DNA of 64,000 nucleotides from contig NZ_CP065218.1 of NCBI RefSeq assembly GCF_015767675.1, forward strand, positions 1,116,001 to 1,180,000, in the 5' to 3' direction. Position numbers and translations under genes: made by a program. Of this stretch, positions 35,057 to 44,574 are shown piece after piece. This DNA is from Vibrio navarrensis (GTDB taxonomy: Bacteria > Pseudomonadota > Gammaproteobacteria > Enterobacterales > Vibrionaceae). Each line of letters starts with the position of its first letter. Position 1 is the stretch's first letter. The notes beneath the pieces were generated by a model. It saw only the letters and a program-made list of their open reading frames with translations. It was not told the origin of the DNA and searched no databases.

Positions 35057-36484
35057 ATGATTTATACCGTAGAAAAAATCGGCGGTACTTCAATGACAGC
35101 GTTTGACGCTGTGTTAGACAACATCATCCTGCGCCCCGCCAATCCTTATCATCGCGTGTTTGTCGTTTCGGCTTACAGCGGCATGACTGACGCGCTCCTC
35201 GAAGGCAAGAAAACCGCCAAACCGGGCGTTTACCAACACATTGCCAAACGCAACGACGAGTGGCAGGAGTCGCTGTGTGAAGTGGAGCAGCGCATGCTGC
35301 TGACGAATGAAAACATCTTTGCCGATCCGATGAATCGACTGCGTGCTGACAAGTTCATCCGCTCGCGCATCGCCGAAGCGCGTAACTGCATTACCAATAT
35401 TTTGCAAACCTGTCAGTACGGGCAGTTTTCTTTGCGCCACTATTTACCACAAATTCGCGAGTTTCTCGCCTCAATTGGTGAAGCGCACAGTGCGTTTAAT
35501 ACCGCGCTCAAGTTAAAAAGCGTCGGCATCAACGCGCGTTTTGTCGATCTCTCTGGCTGGAATACCGAAGAACCCAAATCTTTGGATGAGACGATCAACG
35601 CGGCGTTTGCCAGCATCGACCTGACACAAGAGCTGCCGATCGTCACCGGCTACGCGTATTGTAAAGAGGGGTTGATGAGCACCTATGATCGCGGTTACAG
35701 CGAGATGACTTTTAGCCGTATTGCCTCACTCACCAATGCTGATCTGGCGGTGATTCACAAAGAGTACCATTTGAGCTCCGCCGATCCGCGTATGGTTGGC
35801 CCGGGCAAAGTGTTACCCATTGGCCACACCAACTATGATGTCGCCGATCAGTTGGCGAATTTGGGTATGGAAGCGATCCACCCCAATGCGGCGGCGGGTC
35901 TGCGTGAAAGTGGTATTGAGCTGCAAATCAAAAACACTTTTGAACCTGAACATCCGGGCACGCTGATCTCGGCAGACTACGTACCACAAACGGAGAAAGT
36001 GGAGATCATTGCAGGCAAAGAGAAGGTATTTGCACTGCATCTTTTTGATCAAACCATGGTCGGTCAGGTGGATAATGTCAGCTATGAGTTGATGGAAATC
36101 ATCTCCGAGGCACGAGTGAGTTTGATTGGTAAAGAGATGAACGCTAACTCAATCACCTATTATCTGGGGGGCAGTGCTGAAAATCTTAACCAAGTGCTGT
36201 ACAAAGCGGAAAAACGCTATCCCAAAGCATCGACAAAAGGGCGCATGGTGGCGTTGATTTCCGCCATCGGCTCGCAAATGGATACCAATAAAACGCTGGC
36301 CAAAGGGGTGAGCTGCTTAATGAATAACGGCGTGACGCCAGCGGCACTGCACTCGTCTATGCGCAACGTCAATGTGCAGTTTGTGGTGAGTGACAAAGAG
36401 TATCGCAAAGCGATCTGTGCCCTGCATGAGACGTTTTTTGAAGCGCAAATGGCCGCGCCAATCAAAACCGAACAGGTGGCATAA
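35057..36484 (+). CDS. ask: Ectoine-operon aspartate kinase
   Basis: Aspartokinase makes aspartyl phosphate, feeding aspartate semialdehyde into ectoine synthesis; operon-borne copies are thought to escape normal feedback by lysine or threonine. The 475-residue protein begins MIYTVEKIGGTSM (the KxGGTS nucleotide motif) and has a kinase domain up to about 300 and C-terminal ACT-like regions (VSLIGKEMNAN, VQFVVSDKEYRKAI). The start is at ATG 35057, AAGGAATCTTC upstream; an earlier in-frame codon lies in the intercistronic hairpin region. Last gene of the operon. Confidence 0.93.
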   Translation: MIYTVEKIGGTSMTAFDAVLDNIILRPANPYHRVFVVSAYSGMTDALLEGKKTAKPGVYQHIAKRNDEWQESLCEVEQRMLLTNENIFADPMNRLRADKFIRSRIAEARNCITNILQTCQYGQFSLRHYLPQIREFLASIGEAHSAFNTALKLKSVGINARFVDLSGWNTEEPKSLDETINAAFASIDLTQELPIVTGYAYCKEGLMSTYDRGYSEMTFSRIASLTNADLAVIHKEYHLSSADPRMVGPGKVLPIGHTNYDVADQLANLGMEAIHPNAAAGLRESGIELQIKNTFEPEHPGTLISADYVPQTEKVEIIAGKEKVFALHLFDQTMVGQVDNVSYELMEIISEARVSLIGKEMNANSITYYLGGSAENLNQVLYKAEKRYPKASTKGRMVALISAIGSQMDTNKTLAKGVSCLMNNGVTPAALHSSMRNVNVQFVVSDKEYRKAICALHETFFEAQMAAPIKTEQVA

Positions 36485-36526
36485 GCCGCCTAGTCACAAG
36501 GTTCATCCAGATTGTGCTAGTAAAAA

Positions 36527-36557
36527 AAGGGAGGCTTGCCTATCGCAAGCCTCCCTT
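36527..36557. terminator. Bidirectional terminator between ask and the LRR lipoprotein
   Basis: A perfect 13-bp stem, aagggaggcttgc with gcaagcctccctt, has a five-base loop. An A run precedes and TTATTT follows, so it can serve both convergent genes. Confidence 0.85.
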
Positions 36558-36600
36558 ATTTGATCGCGCATGGTCAATGCGTTTCAGCCCTAAAACACGT

Positions 36601-39087
36601 TTACTGTGACTGCTGATGGCAAAAATTGGCCACGTTTAGATCGCCGCGGGGCAGAGTGGAAAACAGATGCCCAGATTGCGCAGCAAACTCCGCCACTTTA
36701 TCTTGCATCGCGGTGCTGAACTGATGATTTTCGGCCACCAAGCACCAGAAGCTACTTGATACTGCCAACTCAAAATCGCTGATCGGCGTGTTGGAGATAT
36801 CCAGCGCTCGCAGTTGAAGCAGCTCGCCAATATCTAGGCTGGTCAATGGGTTATTGTTTAGTTCCACTTCATACACGTTAATCGCCTTAACGACATCCAC
36901 ATTCTTCAAATGGTTATTAGCTAAAGAGAGGTAACTGAGTCGGCTGCCTTCTGGCAATGTCACGTTTTCTAGCTGGTTATCGTTTGCGGTCAGCTCAAAG
37001 GTTTCAGGATTGTGAGTCAGATCCAGCGTTTTGAGCTGGTTCCCTTTTACATCAAGCACGACCAGATCAGGATTAGCGGAGATATCCAGCGTCGACAGTT
37101 GATTGTCTGCCAACATCAGTTGTTTCAACTTAGGGTGCTTACTGGCATCAAACTGCTTAAGGCCCATTCCGGACGCCCCCAGTATCTCTAGATTGTTTAG
37201 CGCGGCAAAATCCACACTGGTCACGCCGCTGTAACTGATATCCAAACTGTGCAACTGCGTTACATCGCCAGTAAGCTGAGTCAAACTTGGCATCTTTTCC
37301 ACTAGCAAGGTTGTCAGTTTCTCGTTGTGGCTGAAATCGAGCGCTTTCAGCTTGGTGTCACTGGCCAATAGTTGTTCCAGCTCTACAAAAGGACGCAGAT
37401 TTAACGTGCTGATTGGGTTTTTATCCAGCATGAGATACTTCAGTGGCAGCCCCTCGGCAAAAGTAAGGGCAGTGAGTTGGTTATCGGATGCGGAGAAGGT
37501 TGTCAGCGCGGTGAGCTCTGAAAGATCAAGTTCAGTGAGCTGATTACCATTGACGGCCAACGCAGTCAGAGCCGGCATTTTAGTCAAATTGAGCTCAGAC
37601 AACTGGTTCTGCGTCAAGACTAAACGCTGCAAAGAAGGCATGTCAGCCAATTGCAGCGTGGCTAATTCCGTGGAGCGAATCTCGACTGCTTCCAATGCGG
37701 TTGTGTTGGTCAAGTCGAGCGCAGGTAGTTTTGATTCACGAATGTCTAAATGAGTCAGTGCGCTGTTGTAAGACAAGTCAACGCTTTGCAACTGTGCGAG
37801 TTTTTGTATTCTCAAGCTTTGTAAGTCGGCCAGTGGTTTCAGATCGACATGACTCAACGCACTGAGATACAGGGTAAGCTGCTCAATGTCAGGGGTGTAG
37901 TTGGCATTGAAATCGCTGAGTTTAGGTGAGCGGATGATCATATTACGCAGATTCGGAAAAGCGGCGAGATCCATGGTGGTACTGATTTCATACCGGATAG
38001 GGCATTCAAGAGTCACCACGTCGGTGATTGCGCTCCAGTGATGAAAATCTCGCAGGTCTTCGACGCAGCGTTGCATTTCTGGGTCACGATAGCGGAGTGA
38101 AGAGAAACTGCCATTTTTGGGCACAATGGTGAGATCAACCGAACTCACACTGCGCCCGCGTTGATCGTCGACCACTTGCACTGAGATGCGGATTTTATTG
38201 GCGGCCCCGGTTTGATACGCGGGGACAGTCAGTTGAGCCTCAGCGCTATCTTTATTGCTCAGGCTTGCCTCTGGCCCTGATAATTGCGCCCAACTGTACT
38301 CTGTGATTGTGCCGTCGCTGTCACTCGCGTTGGCCGTTACTGTCAACAGGGTGCCTTCTTGCACCGTGAGGTTGTCACCAAGTGAAACGACGGGTCTTTG
38401 GTTGCCGTTGTTGGCGTGCACCGTAATCACCTGACCAGAATTGGCGCTGGCGCCAAGATTGTCGGTCACTTTGACATCAAACTGAATGAGTTCGTCTTCA
38501 TCGACGTCGGGAACCGTAAAGGTGGGGTTAAATGAGGTTGGATCTGAAAGTGTGACTGGTGGTCCGCCAACTTGCTGCCAATAGATATTGGCGATGCTGC
38601 CGTCGCTATCGGTGGCACGGGCATGTAAGCGCACTTCTTGGGTTTCTTCTTGCACCGCAAAAGGTTTTTCAAGATAAAGAACGGGCGCTTGGTTTTGACT
38701 GTTGTCTGGCTGATATTTGACCATGACGGCAACGGTGTCGGTCGCTTTCTGCCCTTTCGGGTCGGTGACGGTTAATTGGAAGGCATAACGGGTATCAACC
38801 ACCACTTGAGGTGTCTCAAAGGTTAGTTGTTCACTGTCGATGCCTTGAAGGTTGAGAGCAGGGCCTTCAATTTGTTTCCATTGGAATGTCAGTACATCGC
38901 CATCAGGATCACTGTGTTGAGCCAGTAATTCGATCGGTTGTAAAGGTTCGGTGGTGATATCTTGGCCCAGTTCAACTGACGGTGGGCGGTTTTGCGGTGT
39001 GGCGGGGTTATCGGCAGAGCCTCCGGAGCCACCACCACAGGCGCTCAGTACGCTGACGGTTGCCGCCAGTAAGGTTTTTTTCAGCAT
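36601..39087 (-). CDS. Large lipoprotein with PKD/REJ-like domains and leucine-rich repeats
   Basis: An 828-residue predicted lipoprotein. The lipobox is SAC-GGGSGG near residue 17, followed by a Gly/Ser-rich linker. About residues 35-325 hold three Ig-like PKD/REJ repeats, each with a DSDG or DPDGD loop (SDPDGDVLTFQWKQIEGP; ATDSDGSIANIYWQQVGGP; ASDSDGTITEYSWAQLSGP). About 395-790 hold many leucine-rich repeats of about 21 residues (LTALAVNGNQLTELDLS type). It is likely surface or periplasmic and probably binds a protein or polysaccharide; the partner is unknown. It stands alone. Confidence 0.85.
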   Translation of the reverse strand: MLKKTLLAATVSVLSACGGGSGGSADNPATPQNRPPSVELGQDITTEPLQPIELLAQHSDPDGDVLTFQWKQIEGPALNLQGIDSEQLTFETPQVVVDTRYAFQLTVTDPKGQKATDTVAVMVKYQPDNSQNQAPVLYLEKPFAVQEETQEVRLHARATDSDGSIANIYWQQVGGPPVTLSDPTSFNPTFTVPDVDEDELIQFDVKVTDNLGASANSGQVITVHANNGNQRPVVSLGDNLTVQEGTLLTVTANASDSDGTITEYSWAQLSGPEASLSNKDSAEAQLTVPAYQTGAANKIRISVQVVDDQRGRSVSSVDLTIVPKNGSFSSLRYRDPEMQRCVEDLRDFHHWSAITDVVTLECPIRYEISTTMDLAAFPNLRNMIIRSPKLSDFNANYTPDIEQLTLYLSALSHVDLKPLADLQSLRIQKLAQLQSVDLSYNSALTHLDIRESKLPALDLTNTTALEAVEIRSTELATLQLADMPSLQRLVLTQNQLSELNLTKMPALTALAVNGNQLTELDLSELTALTTFSASDNQLTALTFAEGLPLKYLMLDKNPISTLNLRPFVELEQLLASDTKLKALDFSHNEKLTTLLVEKMPSLTQLTGDVTQLHSLDISYSGVTSVDFAALNNLEILGASGMGLKQFDASKHPKLKQLMLADNQLSTLDISANPDLVVLDVKGNQLKTLDLTHNPETFELTANDNQLENVTLPEGSRLSYLSLANNHLKNVDVVKAINVYEVELNNNPLTSLDIGELLQLRALDISNTPISDFELAVSSSFWCLVAENHQFSTAMQDKVAEFAAQSGHLFSTLPRGDLNVANFCHQQSQ

Positions 39088-39397
39088 GACTTTCTCGCTT
39101 GATGTTTTTATAAAAAGTAATTTCTGTATATAAAACCATCGCCATATTGACGGGGTTAATATGTAATCGATTGCTTTGGCTGGTTTGTGTGAAGTGAGTT
39201 CAAGTTATGAGCATTAACTGCCCAAGGTACAAAGTATCGGTTGACGTTGAAAAGAATAAAGATTGAGCGATTGATGATTAAAAACAATCTTTGCACTATT
39301 CGCACATAAATATATTAACATTGCCACATCAATGCTTGACGTTGTTGGCAGATGAAATACGGATAAGCATCAGAAGACAAGCTATTGAAAGAAATAA
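39088..39397. other. Intergenic interval upstream of the LRR lipoprotein gene
   Basis: About 310 AT-rich bases between the lipoprotein start and the ahpF terminator. I see no gene. The lipoprotein promoter should lie here but no convincing -35/-10 pair stands out. Confidence 0.4.
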
Positions 39398-39425
39398 AAA
39401 AGGTGTCGAGCGATCGACACCTTTT
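39398..39425 (-). terminator. Rho-independent terminator after ahpF
   Basis: A perfect 12-bp stem, aaaaggtgtcga with tcgacacctttt, closes a GCGA tetraloop, about 34 bp after the ahpF stop. A-rich sequence on the left gives the T run on the minus strand. Confidence 0.85.
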
Positions 39426-39458
39426 GGTCATAAAGGACGGTGTTCAATAAAGAACGAT

Positions 39459-41027
39459 TTAGCTTTGTTTACGGATGAGGTAGTCAAAAGCGCCTAAGCT
39501 TGCTTTCGCACCTTCACCCATCGCAATGATGATCTGTTTGTAAGGGACTGTGGTTGCATCCCCCGCCGCAAACACACCATCCATGCTCGTTTCACCGCGG
39601 CTGCCGATTTCAATCTCGCCACGAGCAGAGAGTTCAACCGCGGAATCTTTCAGCCATTCGGTGTTAGGCACCAGACCGATTTGCACAAAGATACCAGACA
39701 GCTCAAGCTGCTTAATTTCATCCGTGTTGCGGTCTTTGTATTTCAAGCCAGTCACACGAGTACCATCACCGACCACTTCGGTTGTCTGAGCCATGGTAAT
39801 GATGTCGATGTTTGGCATTGAGTTCGCTTTGTTGATCAGTACTTGGTCAGCGCGCAGCACGTCAGCAAATTCCAGTACGGTCACGTGTTCGACGATACCC
39901 GCCAGGTCAATCGCCGCTTCGATACCTGAGTTACCACCACCGATAACCGCGGTTTTCTTGCCTTTGAACAGTGGGCCGTCACAGTGCGGGCAGTAAGCCA
40001 CCCCTTTGTTACGGTATTCTTGTTCACCAGGAACGTTCATTTCACGCCAGCGAGCACCCGGGCTTAAGATGACGCTGTTACTTTTCAGTGTCGCGCCGCT
40101 TTGCAGACTGACGTGGATTTTGCCATCTGCCGTGAACTCAGCGCCCATCAGCTTCTCAGCTTGCTGCTCTGTGATGATCTCCACGCCGTACTCTTTCAGG
40201 TGTTCACCCAAGTTCGCCGCCAGCTTTGGACCTTCCGTGTGTTTCACCGAGATGAAGTTTTCGATCGCCATGGTGTCCATCACCTGACCACCTAAACGCT
40301 GCGCCACGATACCGGTGCGAATGCCTTTACGCGCGGCGTAAATCGCTGCCGCTGCACCCGCAGGGCCACCGCCGACGACCAGTACATCGTATGGGTCTTT
40401 TTCGTTGAGGCTGGCGGCTGCTTTTTCTGCTGCGCCGTCATCCAGCTTGTTGAGGATTTCAGTCAGCGTCATACGGCCTTGGCCAAACAGTTCACCGTTA
40501 ATGAACACACTTGGCACGGCCATGATGTCACGATTTTTAACTTCATCTTGGAACAGCGCGCCGTCAATCATGGTTGCGCGAATGTCCGGGTTGATCGCCG
40601 CCATCATGTTGAACGCTTGCACCACGTCAGGGCAGTTTTGGCAAGACAGAGAAATGAACACTTCGACGTCAAGCTTTTTGCCGAGTTTGGCGATTTGCTC
40701 AATCGTTTCTTGCTCCAGTTTGATTGGGTGACCGCCAGAGTGCAGCAGCGCCAGAACCAGAGAGGTAAATTCGTGCCCCATCGGCACGCCCGCAAAACGC
40801 AGTTGTGTGCCTTTGGTTGGGTTGGTCACCGTCATTACTGGCTTGCGATCGCTCGCGGTATCGTCACGCTCTACGCTGATAAGTGAGCTAAGTTCCGCGA
40901 TTTCATTGGCCAGTGCCAAAATGTCTTGTGAGCCTTTGCTTTCATCTAGGCTGACCACTAAACGGACTTGTTCTTTTAAGTTGGTTAGATACTGTGAGAG
41001 TTGTTGCTTGATCGCTTGGTCTAGCAT
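39459..41027 (-). CDS. ahpF: Alkyl hydroperoxide reductase subunit F
   Basis: AhpF uses NADH to reduce AhpC. The 522-residue flavoprotein has an N-terminal double-thioredoxin domain with the CxxC in [10 protein letters not shown] (about residue 129), an FAD site [19 protein letters not shown] (about 218), a second CxxC in [10 protein letters not shown], an NADH-binding [17 protein letters not shown], and the C-terminal GVFAAGDAT. Length matches AhpF (about 521). It is 160 bp downstream of ahpC on the same strand and probably follows it in one transcript. Confidence 0.96.
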   Translation of the reverse strand: MLDQAIKQQLSQYLTNLKEQVRLVVSLDESKGSQDILALANEIAELSSLISVERDDTASDRKPVMTVTNPTKGTQLRFAGVPMGHEFTSLVLALLHSGGHPIKLEQETIEQIAKLGKKLDVEVFISLSCQNCPDVVQAFNMMAAINPDIRATMIDGALFQDEVKNRDIMAVPSVFINGELFGQGRMTLTEILNKLDDGAAEKAAASLNEKDPYDVLVVGGGPAGAAAAIYAARKGIRTGIVAQRLGGQVMDTMAIENFISVKHTEGPKLAANLGEHLKEYGVEIITEQQAEKLMGAEFTADGKIHVSLQSGATLKSNSVILSPGARWREMNVPGEQEYRNKGVAYCPHCDGPLFKGKKTAVIGGGNSGIEAAIDLAGIVEHVTVLEFADVLRADQVLINKANSMPNIDIITMAQTTEVVGDGTRVTGLKYKDRNTDEIKQLELSGIFVQIGLVPNTEWLKDSAVELSARGEIEIGSRGETSMDGVFAAGDATTVPYKQIIIAMGEGAKASLGAFDYLIRKQS

Positions 41028-41080
41028 ACGAAATACCTTTTTTATTAATTATGAGAGTGGTCACTCTGGATAAAAGGGGG

Positions 41081-41131
41081 GAGAGCGAACCGGACATTTA
41101 GGTCGTCAGGTCAAATACCCAGCTCGCTCTC
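41081..41131 (-). other. Imperfect stem in the ahpC-ahpF intercistronic gap
   Basis: gagagcga (41081-41088) can pair with tcgctctc (41124-41131) across a long loop, and a C/T run follows on the minus strand. It could be a partial terminator, which would explain higher ahpC than ahpF expression, common for this pair. Confidence 0.35.
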
Positions 41132-41187
41132 GAACTCATTAGTAATCAAAAGATTGTCTTAATCAGAAGATTACTGGTCAGGCTTGG

Positions 41188-41745
41188 TTAGATTTTGCCA
41201 ACGAGGTCTAATGAAGGAGCCAGAGTCTGCTCGCCTTCTTTCCATTTTGCTGGACATACTTCGCCTGGGTGAGAAGCAACGTACTGTGCGGCTTTCACTT
41301 TGCGCATCAGGTCCTCTGCGTCACGGCCGATGCCTTCTGCGGTGATTTCCATTGCCTGAATCACGCCTTGTGGGTCAATCAGGAAGGTTGCACGGTCTGC
41401 CAGACCTTGGCCTTCACGCATCACACCGAAGTTGTTGGTGATGTTGCCAGTTTGGTCGCCTACCATGTAGTAGTTGATTTTGCCGATAGTCTCAGAGCTG
41501 TCGTGCCATGCTTTGTGAGTGAAGTGCGTGTCAGTCGATACTGAGTACACTTCAACGCCACGTGATTGAAGCTCTGCGTAGTGATCCGCTAGGTCGCCAA
41601 GTTCGGTTGGACATACGAAAGTGAAGTCTGCTGGATAGAAGAAAAATACTGCCCATTTGCCCAGAACGTGTTGTTCAGTGATTTCAACGAACTCACCTTG
41701 TTTGAATGCCGTTGCGCTAAATGGTTTGATTTTAGTATTAATCAT
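41188..41745 (-). CDS. ahpC: Alkyl hydroperoxide reductase peroxiredoxin subunit C
   Basis: A typical 2-Cys peroxiredoxin that reduces hydrogen peroxide and organic peroxides. The 185-residue protein has the peroxidatic Cys in [10 protein letters not shown] (about residue 47) and the resolving Cys in [11 protein letters not shown] (about 166). Length matches enteric AhpC (187). ATG 41745 is preceded by AAAGGAAACTC. An OxyR-type operator lies 82-118 bp upstream. Confidence 0.97.
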   Translation of the reverse strand: MINTKIKPFSATAFKQGEFVEITEQHVLGKWAVFFFYPADFTFVCPTELGDLADHYAELQSRGVEVYSVSTDTHFTHKAWHDSSETIGKINYYMVGDQTGNITNNFGVMREGQGLADRATFLIDPQGVIQAMEITAEGIGRDAEDLMRKVKAAQYVASHPGEVCPAKWKEGEQTLAPSLDLVGKI

Positions 41746-41794
41746 GTTGCGAGTTTCCTTTAAGTTATTGGTTTGGAATGTTTTGTCTTCGGGA

Positions 41795-41800
41795 TGTATA
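41795..41800 (-). promoter_or_regulatory. Candidate -10 of the ahpC promoter
   Basis: On the minus strand this reads TATACA. The -35 position 17 bp upstream is poor (CCAAAA), and the OxyR site ends directly upstream of it, the usual layout for an OxyR-activated promoter. Confidence 0.5.
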
Positions 41801-41826
41801 TTCCCATCCGAACGCCGTTTTGGAAA

Positions 41827-41863
41827 ATCGCTTGTGGCTATTCTATTGATAGATGCTATCTAT
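41827..41863. promoter_or_regulatory. OxyR operator upstream of ahpC
   Basis: The 37-bp stretch fits the OxyR pattern ATAGntnnnanCTAT-N7-ATAGntnnnanCTAT. Three of four ATAG/CTAT elements are exact (CTAT 41838-41841, ATAG 41849-41852, CTAT 41860-41863) and the fourth is ATCG (41827-41830). All spacings (7, 7 and 7) are exact. Confidence 0.8.
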
Positions 41864-41980
41864 AAAAGTAAAAATCATTGATGTCACAATTTTCTGATGA
41901 AACAAGATTACTAGCCGCTTTGTTGGCTGAGATGTTTTAGGATAAGCAGCCAAACGCTTTTGAGAGATAAGGAAATCAAC

Positions 41981-42763
41981 ATGCAGTTGCAAGCCGAACA
42001 AATTCCCCTAATTTGCAGTGCCTTAGCCAAGATCAGAATTGAAGCCGATTTAACCCTCTTGCCGAAATATACCCACTTTGCGGGCAAACCCTATCCGCTT
42101 GGGCGTTGCAAAGAGATCCGCGATCTGGTCTATCAGATGCTTTTAGTGCATTTGGAGACCAAGCACGATGAGGTATTGCAGCCGCTGCGTGAGGCGCTGA
42201 AAAATGGCGAGAAGTTAGTGCCTGTCTGGGGTTCTCTGCGGGATGAGTACTTTCAAAATGCCATGGTGCTCGGGGAGTGGTACATTGATGTTTCCAACGA
42301 TACCGTCAATCCCAACAAGCCTCGCGTCGAGATTGTGCGCCTCAGTGAGGCCGATTTTCATCCCATCCGCTCGTTTGAGAAATTTATCGAAGTAGCAGAG
42401 AGGTACTGGCAGGTTGATGTGTATAAAAACACACTCTTTCCAGCGTTGGCTCCCTTCTTTCCTTTAGTGTGTGTGAGTAAAGAGAGTGGCGCCAGTTGGC
42501 TCGCTGCCGCTAACGACGACATGATTGCCGTGGCGATGAACAGCCAGTTTTCGGCTTCCCAACAGATACTGCAACAGCTGCCGACGCTACCTCAGACGAT
42601 TGCGCAAAAATGGTTGAGCCACGCCAATGCCGAGCTTGACCCTTTCCTTACGGACGCGGGAGATAGCGAACAAATGTGCATCGAGTATCAAGATCGTTCT
42701 CAAGACTTGCTGTTTCGAGACCAAGCCGTGCTGGCCTACCTTAAGTTGCCGAAGATGGTTTGA
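41981..42763 (+). CDS. Conserved-looking protein of unknown function
   Basis: A 260-residue soluble protein with no signal peptide, membrane span or motif that I recognise. Parts include LPKYTHFAGKPYPLGRCKEIRD, VPVWGSLRDEYFQNAMVLGEWYIDV and FPALAPFFPLVCVSKESG. The start is at MQLQAEQIPL because AAGGAAATC lies just upstream; seven earlier in-frame codons are not needed. It is divergent from ahpC, with about 235 bp between, so it could share the OxyR site, but that is only position. Confidence 0.75.
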   Translation: MQLQAEQIPLICSALAKIRIEADLTLLPKYTHFAGKPYPLGRCKEIRDLVYQMLLVHLETKHDEVLQPLREALKNGEKLVPVWGSLRDEYFQNAMVLGEWYIDVSNDTVNPNKPRVEIVRLSEADFHPIRSFEKFIEVAERYWQVDVYKNTLFPALAPFFPLVCVSKESGASWLAAANDDMIAVAMNSQFSASQQILQQLPTLPQTIAQKWLSHANAELDPFLTDAGDSEQMCIEYQDRSQDLLFRDQAVLAYLKLPKMV

Positions 42764-42773
42764 TAGGCGTCAC

Positions 42774-43706
42774 TTATTGCCGGGGCTTGGCTGCGCGATT
42801 CATGCGTTGACTGGCTAACGCTAACGCGACTTTGGAGGTCGGAAGGCGTCCAAGTGCTTGACAGATTTGCCAACCAGCTTCGGCAACCGCGGGTAAATCG
42901 ACGCCAGTCTCGATGCCGAGCCCTTGACAGAGGTAAAGCACATCTTCGGTCGCCACGTTGCCTGCTGCCCCTTTGGCATACGGGCAGCCGCCAAGGCCTG
43001 CCACACTGCTGTCGATGGTGGCAACGCCCATGGTGAGCGCCTGATACAGGTTAGCCAGTGCCTGTCCCCACGTATCGTGAAAATGCACCGCTAGTTGTGC
43101 CACAGAGACTTCCTTTTTAACGGCGTCTAACATGCGCGCAATGCGCAGCGGCGTGCCAGTGCCAATGGTATCGCCAAGGGAAATCTCATAGCAGCCCAAC
43201 GCCAGCAGATCGCTGGCCACACTGGCGACTTGCTCGGGTTTCGTCGCGCCGTCATAAGGGCAGTCAGCGACGCAAGAGAGATAGCCTCGCACCGGAATAT
43301 GATGCGCTTTTGCTGCCTGCATCAAAGGCTCGAAGCGTTTGAGGCTTTCAGTAATGGAACAGTTGATGTTGCGCTGGCAGAAACCTTGTGATGCGGAAGT
43401 GAAAATCGCCACTTGATCAGCGCCGCTGGCGAGTGCCTGCTCAAAACCTTGCAGGTTGGGGGTCAGCGCCGAATAAACCACTCCTGCGCGGCGTTCAATT
43501 TTGGCCAATACTTCTGCCGAGTCGGCCATTTGCGGTACCCATTTGGCCGAGACAAACGCACCCGATTCGATCTGCCTAAGGCCGGTGCGAGACAGTTGAT
43601 CTATCAGCGCGATCTTACTCTGGGTACTGATGCGAGCTTCATTTTGCAAGCCATCACGTGCGCCGACTTCGACAATCTTGACCGATTTTGCTAACAAACT
43701 GTTCAT
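42774..43706 (-). CDS. liuE: Hydroxymethylglutaryl-CoA lyase
   Basis: Cleaves HMG-CoA to acetyl-CoA and acetoacetate, the last step of leucine breakdown. The 310-residue TIM-barrel protein has VEVGARDGLQNE near the N-terminus (metal and substrate site), YLSCVADCPYDG, the metal-binding VHFHDTWGQALANLY and the catalytic Cys in GLGGCPYAKGAAGNVATED. Length matches the family (about 300). It starts only eight bases after the end of liuC; the biotin carboxylase gene liuD, normally at this junction, is absent. Confidence 0.95.
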   Translation of the reverse strand: MNSLLAKSVKIVEVGARDGLQNEARISTQSKIALIDQLSRTGLRQIESGAFVSAKWVPQMADSAEVLAKIERRAGVVYSALTPNLQGFEQALASGADQVAIFTSASQGFCQRNINCSITESLKRFEPLMQAAKAHHIPVRGYLSCVADCPYDGATKPEQVASVASDLLALGCYEISLGDTIGTGTPLRIARMLDAVKKEVSVAQLAVHFHDTWGQALANLYQALTMGVATIDSSVAGLGGCPYAKGAAGNVATEDVLYLCQGLGIETGVDLPAVAEAGWQICQALGRLPTSKVALALASQRMNRAAKPRQ

Positions 43707-43714
43707 AGGCTACC

Positions 43715-44542
43715 TCACGGGGTGTCTTTCGCTGACCAATCTTTTGGCACCCAAGCAGGCGCGCGCTTGCTGAAAAAGGCGTTAAGTCCTTCTTGGCCTT
43801 CTGGCGATACGCGGATCTGGGCTATCAAGGCGATGGTGTGTTCAATCAGTTCAGGAGTGATGGGCTGGTTATCGCACTGCTGACACAAGCGTTTGGCCTG
43901 AGTCAACGCGTTTGGTCCATTGTGCAGCAAGCGATGCAACAGCTCATCCAGTACCTCGTGCAGCGCATGTGGCTGCGAACCCACGACCTGATGCAGCAGC
44001 CCCAAACGCAGTGCATTGGCCGCGTCAAGGGTTTCCGCACTCAGCATATAGCGCCTTGCTTGACGCTGGCCGATGGCACGGCATACATAAGGTCCAATGG
44101 TGGCAGGGATCAGGCCAAGCTTGACTTCGCTGAGGCAAAAGCGTGCATCTTGGGTGGCGATGGCGATATCGCAGCAGCAAATCAGCCCGAGCGCCCCGCC
44201 AAAAGCGCTACCATGCACCAGCGCAATGGTGGGATGAGGGAAGCAATCGAGCGTTTGCATCAGCCGCGCGAGCTCGGACGCGTCTTGATAGTTGTGCTCT
44301 TTTGACTGCCCAGCCATTGAACGCATCCACAACAAATCGGCACCTGCGGAAAAATGCTGACCGTTGGCTTGCAGGACTAATACACGCACCGACGGATCAG
44401 CGCTTAAGCGTTCAAGCTCGACAAGCAAATGGGCGATCATCACCCCATCGAAAGCGTTGTGTTTCTCGACTCGGTTGAGCGTGAGGCTTGCCACGCCCAG
44501 AGCGGATACGTTACACAGCACATCGTGTTGGCGCTCGTTCAT
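43715..44542 (-). CDS. liuC: Methylglutaconyl-CoA hydratase (enoyl-CoA hydratase family)
   Basis: Hydrates 3-methylglutaconyl-CoA to HMG-CoA in leucine degradation. The 275-residue crotonase-fold protein has the oxyanion segment NGQHFSAGADLLWM, the GSAFGGALGLICCCDIAIA motif and the conserved Glu in CLSEVKLGLIPATIGPYV. Assignment as LiuC rather than a general hydratase rests on its place between liuB and liuE. It follows liuB by 32 bp. Confidence 0.92.
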   Translation of the reverse strand: MNERQHDVLCNVSALGVASLTLNRVEKHNAFDGVMIAHLLVELERLSADPSVRVLVLQANGQHFSAGADLLWMRSMAGQSKEHNYQDASELARLMQTLDCFPHPTIALVHGSAFGGALGLICCCDIAIATQDARFCLSEVKLGLIPATIGPYVCRAIGQRQARRYMLSAETLDAANALRLGLLHQVVGSQPHALHEVLDELLHRLLHNGPNALTQAKRLCQQCDNQPITPELIEHTIALIAQIRVSPEGQEGLNAFFSKRAPAWVPKDWSAKDTP

Positions 44543-44574
44543 CTTTGCCTCCTTGGTCGAGCTCTATGGCTCGC

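Noticed and set aside
39459..41027. Thioredoxin reductase as the identity of the 522-residue flavoprotein
   Set aside because: It has the extra N-terminal double-thioredoxin domain with its own CxxC and lies next to ahpC, so AhpF fits.
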